Assembly (NCBI GenBank): GCA_947846985.1
Contig: CANTUZ010000004.1
Location: forward strand, 54,413,672 to 54,477,671
Direction: 5' to 3'
Length of the DNA: 64,000 bases
Origin: Fratercula arctica
Lineage: Eukaryota; Chordata; Aves; Charadriiformes; Alcidae
Below the pieces are notes generated by a model. It was not told where the DNA came from. It did no database searches and saw only the letters and a program-made list of their open reading frames with translations. The translations under genes and the position numbers were made by a program. Within the stretch, counting starts at the first letter, position 1; the number at the start of each line of letters is the position of its first letter. Below, piece by piece: positions 1-14,234 of the stretch.

Positions 1-3000
1 CCTGCCTGTGCTTTTGCTTGGTGTTTCAGCTGAGATGACTCATTAACAACTTCACCTTCCAAAAATCAGGTTGAAGCTGAATAAACTTGTTCAAATCTGA
101 ATTAAGACAGGAATACTGAATTTTGGATGACACCACTTACTAAATTTTTCTTGTTACCATGCTAGTTTATCCATATTTATGACTTGAGTTTATGGGTGTA
201 CTTACTGTTCTTCCTGATTACTATTTATTACAGTAAGACTTGCTGTCTAAAGATATAACCCTCCACTTATTTTATGTATGCAGTACAGAATCATGTTTAA
301 AGACTTGCATTTCTTTAAATGGAGTTATTTTTCACCAGAAACGATTAAGTTCCTTCTTTTCTTACTGTTAAGTAACAAAAATTCCTTGATGCTACACTTT
401 CACGTTTTTTGCAATAATTAATTTTTCTGTTTTTCTGTTATGTTTTATTGATATTTAATATCTAGAAGTATCATATAGCAAGAAAGGCCTAGAACTAAGT
501 CATGAATTGCTAAAACCAGGGAAGAGATTGAAGTAATGATAAAGTACATCCTTTAAATATGCAAAGCAAAGACAAGAGAAATTGGAAATTGGAATGTATG
601 ATTGGAACACTGTTCAGCTGATTTGGTTTTCCAGGTACCTTAGGCATTTAATGTATTTCCCAAAACATCTAGCACAAATGGAGTAATATTTTGTTAATCA
701 TGTTAAATATTTTGATCTCTCACATGCCAGTCCCCTAAACTGTTGAACAATTGATTCAAATCCAGTCAAGTTTATTTCTTTTGTTGTAGTTCTTTTTCTT
801 GAATTACAAGTGGCCCTATACCTATCAAGTGAGACATTTGCTATATTCCAAAAACGAAAAGGTGACGTGATTTAGGACCCATTACTCTTTCCTACCTTTT
901 TTTGTGAAATATAAAATATATTCAAATGATCTTAAGGTTTGCAATAAGTGTGTAGAACTCACAGTGCAGGAAGTGGCTATTTTTATTCATGGAGTGATTG
1001 TGACTGTATTGTGGTGACTTCATGAACTTGCCTCTCACCTGACGTATGGTAAGTTAACAAATAGGTTGCTGGTTGAAACTTCTGAGTCAGTAAAGTCAAA
1101 TTTTGTCAGAGTAGAATATTTTTTTCCTTCTTTTTTCTCAGTGTGTTTATGAGTTTAATTTTTATTTTTTTTATTTTTTTTTTAAAAAACCTGACCTTTA
1201 TCCAAACAGTAAATGTGGGCAGTCAGCTAGAAGGGAATCTAGGCGCTCCCTGGTTCTAACCCTTTCATTTGGGAATCAAGATGCATGCTCTTCTGCTGTA
1301 GCCCTTGTGTGTCTGGGCTTTGTGCCTCTCTGAGTGCATAGAGAGGTTTTCTGTTGCTATAGTTCCTGCTTTTGAAATAGACAGGCTAAAGGATATATCT
1401 AAGGAAGAGTAAAAATGGAAATGTTTCTATGCCCACCAACACAGGTTGATGGGTTGTTTTGGATTGCGGGTTTTGTTTTGTTTTGTTTTTTAATTAATGC
1501 CTATAAGAGAAGAGGGTGATGTCCTTCAGGTTCTGGGCCTAAGCTTTTATTTTACCTGAACAGTACGATTTTTCACTGTTGTGAGTAGCAGGGAAAAGAT
1601 TGAGAACAATGTTTTGAGATTCCCATTTTTTTAAATTCCGAAGAGTATGTCAAAGAGTAGTGCTGAACTCTATTTTTAAAGCTAATTTAAGTGCTAAATG
1701 TAATTTGAACAGCTTTAAATAATGCATATTATATTTAGGCCACCACGTTTTCAAAGGTAGAGAACAGCATTATTCTGACACCTTTCTGTAGAACCTGATT
1801 TGTTATAGGGTTTGAGTGATGGTGACTCTGGGATAAAATATGAACTCTGCAGTCATTGAGAGTTTTACATGCCCAGGACATCAGAGACAGGCCATCCCCT
1901 GAAGTGTGTAAATATAAGTTTAGATGTTCATATTGAATGGTCTAGTATCTTCATAATATGCTTCGAAACATGGTATGGCCAGGAGTGATTATTGTTACTG
2001 AACAAAATACACGTGATAATTTCTAAACGTTTCAGGAATAATTCCTCGATAGTATATGAATACACCAGATAGCCTTTGAGATAAGGAACAATTTATTTCC
2101 CCTTCCAGCACTGTAAATGTTGTGGAATAATTATAGATTGTATTTGCACATCTATGTTATTTTAGATTTTCTTTACAAATTGACCAGGGAAATAATACTA
2201 GCAACTGATTTTTAACTCAAATTTTCCATACAGTTAAGGATTTTGGATGAAATATATTGATTAAATAGTCTTTAGTTTCAGTCTTTAGCATCATAGAAAC
2301 TCCATAGACTAATAGCATGGAATTTCTTTACTAAGAGCAGTAATTCCTCAACTTTCTTCTGCTCACTAAAGAGTTCTTTATTTCAAGTTACTGTAAGAAT
2401 AATACTAATTTATTTTTCTTGAATCAACAATTATGTGTAAAATAACAGTAGCACCACTGTTAATTTGTTTTGTATGGTCGGTTTGATACATAAATAAAAA
2501 AAATAATTAAATTTCCTGTTTTTTCATAAATTATATATTAAAAATACTTACTATCATGAATTTAAGAAACAGATTAGATTTTATTGTGTGGGATAAATTG
2601 TTAGATTATTAAGTTTGGGAGGAAAGACATCTGATATTACAAAACAAGACAATGATTTCCCTTAAGTTACTTAGCAAATAACTGGTATAGTTGGTATTTC
2701 TTCTATTGCTTTTTATAAATGAAAGAACTCCATGGGAATATTGTCAAACAGACTGAGATTTGGTGCTCTGAATTCTGTTCACTGTTTGTCTAATTTGACT
2801 TGTCATTTTGAGCAAGATGTTTAACTCCTTGGGTTCTGTTTACCAGTCCTTAAAGAGGAGAACAGAAGTTATGTATTTAGTTGAACTCACCAAATGATGT
2901 TTGTCTGTACAAACCTGAAGCATTAGTTGTTAAGCCCTTAGAAAGTATCTGCGAAAGAATGCATGCGATTTTCATTCTAATACAATTTCTAAAGTAACTG

Positions 3001-4029
3001 TCAGTGGAAGTAGGGTGGAAAGAGCAACTTATTGTTTGAAGAAATTTGGTAGCAATTTTCTTGGAAATATAATACTCCAGGAATGTAGTTCAGCGTTAAA
3101 GTAGGAACCTCTCTGCTTTGTTGCCAGTTTACTGATGAAAATTATATGGATATTTAAAATGGGCAGAGGACGTGGGTTTGGAAACTAATTCAATATTGAT
3201 AGCGCTTGTTGCTCAGTTTGTTCTTGTGGCTCACCAAGTTATTAGGGAAGAGCAGAGAGGAAAAAAAGCCTCAGATTAAGCTTGAAGCAAACTAATCATG
3301 GGATTTCCTAATTATTGGAATTAGGTTTCTTTGTTTGCTATTGATATTCTCCTTGAATATTCCATAAGGCTGATGATTTAAATAATTGAATAATTTTAAG
3401 CTTAGAGGCATACTGGGGAATGAAAATGAAGTTAAATACCTTCATTTTTTTTATTAGAGCATTTTAAATGGTATCAACCCTGAACATAAGCACTTTATAT
3501 ATGAGATATTTTGAAGAAGTAATTTTAAAATGTTTTTCCAGTTTTGTGATACCTTTTCCATATAACCTGATGCTGTGAGACTCAGTGATAACTATGAAAA
3601 ATACAATTATGAATTATAACTGATACATTACAGTTAGAAGTGCTTTCTTCTTACTACAGGGAATAAACTATTCCCACTGATACACCACCAGCCTCAGTTA
3701 ATGTATGGCTGTCCCTGTGCCTCTTGCGAGTCCTGAGCATGGTCCAAGTCAGGTCTTGAATAAGATATTATTTCTGTTTATATGCTATATTCATCATAAC
3801 TGTAAATAGTTTCTGTAGACATCAAATTACAGTGGGTAGAGTTTAGATAAGATGATGAAATATTTTGTAACTTCTTCTTTTCTGATCCGTTTCTATCAAA
3901 GTCTAGTAGCTATGCAATATAGTATATACTACAAGGAAGTTCAGTGTGCTTTAAAACTGGATGTTAAGTCTGATTTTTGATTCTGCTCAATGCTGCAGCC
4001 TAATTCCATTCCTACTATGTTTCTTCCAG
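1..4029 (+). other. Upstream intron of JAKMIP1 (no gene seen)
   Basis: This stretch is AT-rich and ends in a pyrimidine-rich tract plus AG immediately before 4030, so it reads as the intron between an upstream non-coding exon and the start exon. I see no CpG island, TATA-centred promoter or coding-like open frame. It contains only short A/T runs, for example around 1157-1187 and 2495-2510. Confidence 0.7.
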
Positions 4030-4322
<293 letters not shown>

Positions 4323-7300
4323 TGATTTTTTTTTTTTTAACAGTAGCACTGTTAGAAACCAGCAAAGCTTGAATCTCAAACCCACTCACTACTAAAATGC
4401 ATTAGCCTTTAAAGGAAAACATGGGACAAAAAAGTGAAATCAGAACAACCACGGATGAAATGAAATTGGTGCCAACTATTTTGAATAATGTGCAAAAGGA
4501 AGGAAATATCCCCAAACATCCAGTGACTGAAACTTGCAGTCGCAGCAATACCAATGGCCCTAGCTTGTGTGACTTAAAGGCAACAAGGGAGTTTTGTATT
4601 TGATCTTAGCACCGAAAACTCTATGTTGTAAAAAGAAGTGTCAAACAAAGTCAAACATCAGCACCATATTCAAAGCGTGTCACTTCAAATGCCTATGGAG
4701 AATGTAAATTAACTGGAAATCAACTGTGTAGGAGTCCTGATATGATTTTGCTGAGGTTATGTGTGCCATTACTCTGAGCTGTTAAATGATGCATTCAATT
4801 GCTAAGGAAACATATCCATCAATGTTTGTCTATCTAGCACATGTTCAACAGGTATTTGAGTAATCAAGAGAACACCTAGGAGAAATTGTTCATTCATGAA
4901 GTACATACATATTTGTAAAGATTAGCATTTGCTTTTATATATCTCTGTAGCAGTTTAAAAAATGGACAAGTCAATAAGGTTATTTCTGTTCTATTAGTTT
5001 ATTAGTCTCGATCAGTGCATTTGACTTTGAACAAGACCATCCTGGAGATGAATCCGTGTGCAGATGGAGTTATCTCTGTTTGGTGATAGTGTAGTTGCAA
5101 GAGTTTCAAGGACTTACCAATGGAACAAGTATGCGCTGAACGCTTGTTCACTTTATACAACATAGGTTTGTTCTAGCCTTGTTTCTTTAAATTGGTGTAA
5201 AATTTGGAACACATGAATAATAATATTCCTGTATGTTCTAGTTTCTTTAACAGCCTTGTGTGATACTCAGCTTTGAATGGTCTTATTTTTTGATATTTTA
5301 ATTTAAAAAGCAAACAAAAACCCCCTACAAATATAATCTTAAGAATTTACTTCTTATGGAGGAAAAAGAAACAATAAACCCTTAATTCTTGTTTGACTGA
5401 TATAATAGGTTCAATATGTATCAGCCAACTAAATTTGCGTTGCCTTGTAAATTTTTATTCTTCACGGAAGAAGCAAAAAGTCCTATCTTTTATGGGTTTG
5501 CAATATTGATGAGTGAACAAAAAAGTCAGGTTTTTTTTGCTATTATTTTCCTCATCCAACTTCTATTTGTTTGATGTAATGAGAATAAATTATAAAACAA
5601 GAGTGGCACAAACTACTTGTGCTTCTTAAAACCACACACCAGGAAATTTACTAGTGGCTGATACCCACTAAAACTGAACTTAGCAGCTGATAAATTGTAT
5701 TATTTCACTGTCGTTTTTAGCATCTCAGTGCTTCTGTTTGGCAATAGTCTTGTGAGCTGATGGTACATTGCATTTACATTAGTAAATTATTTTTTTTTAG
5801 TTATTTTGACTTATTTCCCATTTTGTTCTGTGTCACTTCTTATGTAGAAATACAGATGTGAATTTTATTATCATCTTTTAGTTGCATTAAAAAGAGCACA
5901 TAATTATGAAGTTATCTTATACCTTGGACAAAAGAATGAATTAATTTTGAGTGTTTAAATTATTTATATTGTAAAAAAATCTACAAAAAGATTACACAAA
6001 CCCTAAGAAGAGTTTAGCCTTGATATGCTTCCAAGTTTGATGCTTTACCTGTAATAGTGTCAAGTTTAACTCTGATTCAACTAAGAATAAATTGTAGCTA
6101 TGAGACTGTGACAACTGTAGGAATATTTTCTATAGCTCATCTGTCTATTTGCATATGTGCAGTCTGGTAAGAGTTGCTTCAGTTTGGTTACCTGTCCATC
6201 TTTCTACAGTTTGAGAATTTCTTATTTTCTGGTGTGTTGAGGTTGTTATAGGAGACACATCTATGTTTGTGCGCTTATGTGTGCAGACAAATGGGTGAGC
6301 TCACATGTGTAATGTGTAGTTGAATATGAAAGAGGAGATTACAGTCAGGGTGCTCTAAAATCCTACCAAATAGACAGTGCAGTCTACAGTAAATGCTGCA
6401 TCATGTTGGAGTGCATTTCTGGGAGGATGGGGGAGGTCTTCAACCTCTTTCCCACATCTTTGCTGCAGTATTTACTCTAAGTTGTTTAGCTAGAACTGAA
6501 CTGAGTGGTTTATTTCCCACCATCAGGACAACAGCCTGCTCTCTGTGCAGCAGTTATATAGGATGTCTTGACTGAGAAAATGCGCAAATTAAAGCCATAG
6601 AGATTTTTTCCTCTTTAGACTGTAGTTTAAAAATGAGTAACAAAACCAACAGAAATTACAGTTTGCTATCAGAAAAGTAAAACACTCTGCCTAGAGAATT
6701 CTAAATAAATTAGATGGCTTTATTGGCATGGAGGTAAGAGAGAAAATATTGAAGCTGCTAGACAGACAGCTCTGTGGCCTGTGGGACATAAACTGTATTA
6801 GGAAAGGTAACAAACTCTTCTGGGGCCAATTCATTTAATTTAATTCTCCTAAACTGTTTTGTCCCTCACGTATATGCCTACATTAATGATTTATCTGAGG
6901 AAGAACCTTCTAATTGATGAGAGACATCACAAATGGAAATTCGTCTTAACATACTTCTGCCTGCAAAATACTGGTTTCTCTGAAATAAAACTTTACCCAA
7001 GAGACATCCAAAACTTTGTGCTTATCTTCCCAGTTAATTCAGTTTCATTTCTTGTTGAGCCATTTAAAGACGTTGCTCCTGTAAAATTGCTCCCCTCCAT
7101 GCTTGCATGATACCTAATCCAAAATTGATATGTTTGCAGTTCTTTGAATATGCATCTTTGTGGGTCTTGCTGGTGGTGTGCTGGGCCTCTGGTGTATGAA
7201 CAGCTGGATTCATTTCTGTTGCTGAAGGGGCAAAGCAAAAGTTGTGGCCCTGCCTTAGTCCCCTTGTACTGTCTCTTGTTTTGGCAACATTTGTTTGATA

Positions 7301-10185
7301 GGTTTGGGCAGCCTGTTGTTACATAGCGTGTTGTCCTGGGATTGTAGGTTTGCTGCCATCTATGAAGAGCCTGGAGAAGGAAATGCATGAACTGAATGTG
7401 GGCTCACATACTGCCTTCTCTCTGCTGGTGGAAATGTTTGATTGGAAGACATCCAAAGTTTGTATATCAAGTAACAAAAAAGAGTTGACCAAAGCACAAA
7501 AATTATACTTATTTTGTCATGAATGGAGGCAAGACTTGCTCTAATGGAACCTTAAAGTCTGGTGCAGTAAGCACAAGGGGGTGCAGTGAATGAACACGGT
7601 CTTGGCAGTCAGAGTCAAGAAAATGTGAATCACCTCAGTGGTTTTATAAATGCCCATGTTGACATCCATGAATACTTGTTTTAAGTATTACAAAGTACCT
7701 ATTCCTACTGAGATGGTTAGCAAACATTAGAAGGTAGTTTTCCAATACTTTGGGTAATATTTTGTTCTTGATAGCAAGGTGTTGTAGTGTTTGCTGTCAT
7801 TATTGCTCTGTCTTCACTGGATTCTGCTATTGCTTTTAAATATCCGTATTTGGCTCATGACTGTACATTTATAGCGTTGAGATCACAACACATCTAGGAG
7901 TTAGGATAAATGAGATGTTTCATCTCAATTGCAGCTGTATCACCTCACAATTTTATGGATTGTTTTTGTAAGTCCTCATGCTTTTCCCAAATACATTTGG
8001 GGTTTTTGAGCTTTGATGTCAGATGCTGAATCTGTGTGTAACAGTGATTCCTTGTAAATTGAAAAAAAAAAAACTATTTTCAATATGTGAAATTAAAAAA
8101 AAATTAGATAGCATGTCATACTGTCAAAACAGCTTTATTTACTGGGGCTTAAAAAAGTCGTATGGAAAAGAGTTATGGCCAGTATGTATGGAAGAACTCT
8201 AAATACAGCTGTTGATTTGAGAATCCAGGCATACTGAATATATATATAAAAATGAATGTTATTCCCATCTGCTATGTATGGAATAAGAAAGGAGACAGTT
8301 AACTTACTCAACTATAAGGAGTGTACTGAATGGAAAGGAGGCACTAGGGTGTTGTAATTGGGAATGGCAACCCTCTTGGAGCAGGGAAATGGGTGAAGTA
8401 TTGGTAAAACCATGTATAGTTTACTCCTGCCACTACTAATTGGAAATAAAAGGAAGCACATCCCTTTGGGTAGGTTGTTTCCTGGTAGCAGTTGAAGGGC
8501 ATTTGAATTCAGCTGTTCTCTATGCTTGATATATAAATGTAATTTCTCAATACTTAACAAAATCACTAAACCAAGAGAATTTTGGACATCTGTTAAACAC
8601 TAGACAGTAAGTAACAAAGTTATTAAGAATAAATGTGGCAGTGTTACTTCAGCAGAATTCAAAATTATTAAATGAGTGAATATGCTAGACATGATAATGC
8701 AATTTCTAACACAGATAAAACAGATACTGGAGAGGAATGAGACATCGACAGACAGATATGAAGCAATGATTATCTTTAATTTGGAGAATCAACAGGAAAG
8801 TATGATAATTAAACCTGTTAGATGGTATCATGTTGGAAGAGGTCAACAGAAAACAGAGTGGAAGAGATCCTAAAAAACCCTGATGTTACAGTGTGATCTA
8901 CAGGAAAATTCTACTCGGAACTGTAGTAGAGCCTTTAAAATTAATGTATATTACCAAATCATATATCTAAACTGGAATAAAAGGGCAATCACTGGAGTCT
9001 TCAGAACTTTCTAGGGGATCCAAATATAGCACAGGGAAAAGCAATAAGTTTCAGATATGAGCAGAAACAAGTTTTCTGTGATCCTTTGATATTGTCACAT
9101 TAGGTTATAAGGTTGTCAGAAGTGGAAACGCTTGAGGCAAAAAAGATTGCAGCAGATGTGGTGCCTTGATTTTTTTTTTTATTTATTTGTTAGTGGCAAT
9201 GGGCACGCAAGAATAAAAATGGGGCCAGTGTTAGGTCTGCCTTTTGCATTTTGACATCTTCTGTTGCTTATGTTTACAGCAGTCTTGCCTAAGTCAATAA
9301 TTTTTAATGTCATAATCCAGTGCACACTGAAATTTTAATAGAAAGGATGCTGTTGGCTGGACACCAGATTACACTGTAAGGGTGCTTAAATAGGAGTAGT
9401 GTTTACATATTTTTTAGAAAAAGCAAAGCTTACAGACTTCTTTTGTTCTTTATGAAGGAAAGTTGCTATTGCATTTGGTTTTTAACATAAACAGTAGCGT
9501 CTTTGCTTATTGACCTCACACCTGGTAACCTGCCTTTTTCACAGCTGGCAATAGATTGCCTGCCATAACCTGAGTTCCTGGCAAAAAAGGGCTGTGAGGA
9601 GAATAATCCCCCCGCCTCCCCAGTGATTGACTGCTGTGTCACAAGTAAAAAACATATGCGTTTAAATTCAAGAGAAAAAAACTAGGTAGTCCTTAGTAAG
9701 TTCTTATTGTAACATTTTTATTGGGGCAGTGGTTCAGTAGCACCTGGGAATATGTACGGCTTAGTAGGTTATTGCTGTTTAGGAATGCATAACTTCAAAA
9801 TTATGTCATTGACTCCAGTTCATAATACTGAACTATTATATTTGTCTCAAGTGCGCAAAGTACCTTGTCAAAGAAAACACCACCAGATGAAAATATTCCA
9901 TGTTGATGTAATTGTATTGTTTTAAAGAAAATCCTTTCAGGCCCTGTTCAGACATAAGAAAGGGAAGAAATGATGATGTTTGGCATTATTTTCCAACAAG
10001 CTAGCTTCTGCTTTGGCAACAATGATGTATCAATGTGCACTGATTATTAAAGATTTAATTTAGAAAGGCAGAAAATACCTGTTTTATTGGTGCCCTGATA
10101 CCCTGCCTGACTTTGTTTCCCTGTTAGCTTAATTTCTTGGTTATGCTTCATGTTCTGCCTATGAACAGAACAGCTTTCTTCATTT

Positions 10186-10209
10186 AAAAAAAAAAAAAAA
10201 AAAAAAAAA
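10186..10209. repeat. A24 homopolymer
   Basis: An uninterrupted run of 24 A sits between CATTT and GAGTG. No recognisable retroposon body or target-site duplication flanks it, so I treat it as a simple repeat. Confidence 0.9.
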
Positions 10210-11140
10210 GAGTGCCGGAAATTAAAAAAAGACAAATTGCTTTAAAGTTTAAGTTCATTTTGAAACTGAGGCATATGGGAAAATGCCACACTACTATTTT
10301 CATTCAGTCAGTTGCTCTGGAAGCCATACGTGTACAGATCCGCATAGTGTGCAGGAGAAGAGGGATGGAGGGAGTGCGGAGAGGAGAGCTTATGGATTTC
10401 AGGGAAAACCTAACAGACAGATCTAAATTTCCATCTTCTCTGGCAAGAAGCTATAACAGGAAAAGACTTTTTAAAGTCCTTGAGAATTAGGATGCATTTT
10501 TTTTTACTGGGTGATGAGTGACAGGCATTTAAGGTGCAGTGTAAAAAATCCAGGGGTTTTAGAAGGATTCTTACTCTTCTTGTTTACGTTGCTCTTGCTG
10601 AAGCTTTGTAAGTAAAATGATTAGTGAAATATGATAATATTCAATTACTCTGAGTGGTTTAATACGTGTTCTTACAGACAGCAAAAATGCATATAGATAT
10701 TGCTTTCCCTCAACCCAGTGAAAGACGAAAAGTTGAGCAAGTATGCTATTTTGTGTAACTCGGTACTCCTCCAAAATTTTAGAATCCATTTCTCATATAT
10801 TAAAAATGCTTTTAGGAAGTCAGACTGAATAATGTCTTGTATTAAAAACTGCCTTTCAATTGCATGCTTTATGTAAAATATGACTAACTTTAAATCACTG
10901 TAGTTCTGGAGGTATATTAACCTTGTTTATATATGCCATTATACAGTTTGTTTTCCTATACCATTGCTACTAGGTTTCATTGCTCAGTTTCATTTCAATT
11001 TTTCTTGCTCATCAGTGAGGAAATAACTACTAGATTTAAGTAAATAATGAGTGTTGGTTCATTTGCAAATTTATCTATAAACTCATCCATTTGTGATAGT
11101 AAATAGGTGAGTAAGTGGCTTAGCTTTGTTACAGTATCAC

Positions 11141-11215
11141 TGCATGGTTTGTGTTAGAAGGGACCTTGAAAGGTCATCTAGTCCAACCCCTATGCTATGG
11201 GCATGGATGGAAGAC
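11141..11215 (-). mobile_element. Old CR1 LINE 3'-end fragment
   Basis: The segment around GGACCTTGAAAGGTCATCTA, followed by GTCCAACCCCTATGCTATGG, matches the antisense 3' end common to bird CR1 copies (GGGACCTTAAAGATCATCTA, then GTCCAACCCCCCTGCCATGG). The element body beyond it has decayed past recognition. Confidence 0.7.
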
Positions 11216-13592
11216 TCTTAGACTCTCCTATGGAATTGGGTACCCTAATGCAAGCACTGAAAATCAGTGCTATCCACTATAGGCTTGGAACTAAATGTCA
11301 TCCTACCAGAAGAAATAACACATTGATATTTCCTGCAGATCATTTCCAATAGCCAGACTTAGCATTTTGGGAGAAAATTAAATAAACAAATCCATCTTTC
11401 TTCATAAAGATGTGTTATCGGAATCATCCTGTAATAGGGTAACAGTATCTGCAATAAAATCTGCTTCTGATGGTGTCTGATTCCACAGCTGTAATTATAG
11501 TGCTCTCCCAGCTGGTGTTTAGTCCACAGTGTATTTAGAAGACTAATTTCACGACAATGTAGATACCTTTCCTCCCTCTCCTCCTCTAGCCTATTTCCTT
11601 TCTGTTTTTATTTTGTTTTGTTTTATTTTTAAATTTAGGGTAAGTTTGAGTTGATTAATTCTCAAAGTTACTGTTGAAAATAACAGGATCATAACACCTT
11701 CGGCACAGGGAAAGTCTTCTGTCCTTGCTGTCTGAAGACTTCAGGTGAAGTTCAGACTCTGGAAACCCTATGACAGTGCTGTGGATTTGATGAGTAACAC
11801 GTCAGTCTCATTTTATGGTGACACTTAAGTAGTGATCTTGGATTGGTTGGATGAGCTATATCTGAGGCTCTTGAGTTAAGATGTCTTGTTTTGCCTAAAG
11901 CAACCCCCCCCGAAAGGCCTGTTTAGAGACAACTTGCTTTCAATAAAAAAAAAAAAAAAATGAAGGTTTCTAGACCTTTCCTGAACTAGCATTATTGCTT
12001 TTAATTAACCCTTTATTTTTTGTTTTGTCTGTAGAATCCAGAACCGTGCAAAAAACAATTTGTTTTAATTATACCTTTGTAGTAAATGGTAGTATGAATA
12101 TTAATAAAGATCTCCAATCCTTTCTGCACTAATCTGAGGCAAGCTGCAGTTCTGGTTTAGTTTAGCATAAATTAAATGCATTGTATGACTACAGATACAG
12201 CTTTGTATAGCACAGATGCAAGCAGTCTAGGAATACTGTGACAGTGACTAACACCCTGCTGCTCAGTAGCCTCCTTTTACCACGAAGCAGTTAGGTGTGT
12301 ATGATTGTATTGCCACTCAAGGTTGAAACACAAGTCTTTGAAATCTCTGCCTTTGCTTTAGATGAGAAGTACATGTGCAGAGCCCATATTTTGGCAGTCC
12401 CTGTGATAGGATAGTAGATAGATGTTACTAACATTATGCATGATGAAATACATTATAGCCTTTCTGTTATACTATAATAGAGAAGCAAGCCTTTCTTTTT
12501 TTTCCCCCTTTTCTTCTTTTCTTTTTTTCTTTGTTTCTTCTAAATTAATATCTAATCCCACTTGGAAAAAGCATTGCTTTCCATGCAGCCTGCTGAGCAT
12601 CATTTTATAATGAGGTTTCATCACAGTGGGTATTACTATAATAGGCTATAAGACCTTTCCCCTACTCCCTCCACAACCCTTAGAGTCACTGGCTTGTATT
12701 TTCTGAAGTGTCTGGGGACTGTGAATGGCCTCATTTTTGGGGTGTCTTGTCTGAAGCCCTTTGAGTAGACTTGATTTCTCTGTAGACCAATTCTTTTGGC
12801 TTATCTAATAAAGACTTTCCCATTAAAGTAGCAAAGAAATTAAGAAATCAAAAATCAATGTCTTTTTTTCTCTCCCCTCTCCCCTTTAACTTAGTTTTTA
12901 TTCCCCATGGTCCTACTGATAAGAACGCCCCTTTGTTGATAGGATCTCTCCTCTCTGTTCCTTCAAGGCAAGATCCTTTCTCATCTGGTCAAGTAGTGGA
13001 TTTAAATACAGTAATTTGGGACTCAAATCCCAAAGACAGTATGTGTGTAAATTAGGTAAATCCATCTATGCCTGAGCATCCCATCTGTAAAACAGTGATA
13101 GTACTGCTGCTTAGCTACAGAAGGATGTTGTGGGAGTAAATTATTTGAATGTATGTGAAGATCTAAGTCATTATGAGTGTGCATGAAGCATGGTCCTTCA
13201 AATACTAGAAAGTTTTCTAGCATTTCCTTCCTAACATAAACACGAACTTTTTGCTCTCTGTTTGATTCATTTTCCATCTGCTTGTAGATCACAGTTATGG
13301 ATGAGAGTAGTCTGCGGTGGTTGATGGAGGAGATGAGGGGAGAACTAGATTGGATACTGCTTGGGTTTATTTTATTCCCTAAAACTGTGAGAACTTGTTC
13401 CCAATAGCACATCCCCTTGGCAGATTCCTGCACAACACAGGGCTTTTTTCTAGCCTTGTTTCTCCAGTTGTTTACTGGAGAGAGAGGTGTCAGGTATGCA
13501 GTCTTTGCTTTTGAATATTCAGGATGAAGCTTTAATAATGTTTAAGAAAAATCTCCCTTTGTGACTTTTAAAAGTGTGGTAGCACTTGTTAA

Positions 13593-14234
<642 letters not shown>

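Noticed and set aside
6993..7388. 131-codon minus-strand frame in intron 1
   Set aside because: It shows no family motif, signal or coiled coil, and competing frames cover the same stretch. Nothing beyond length supports it.
10186..10209. A24 tract as the tail of a processed pseudogene or SINE
   Set aside because: No retroposon body upstream and no target-site duplication were seen.
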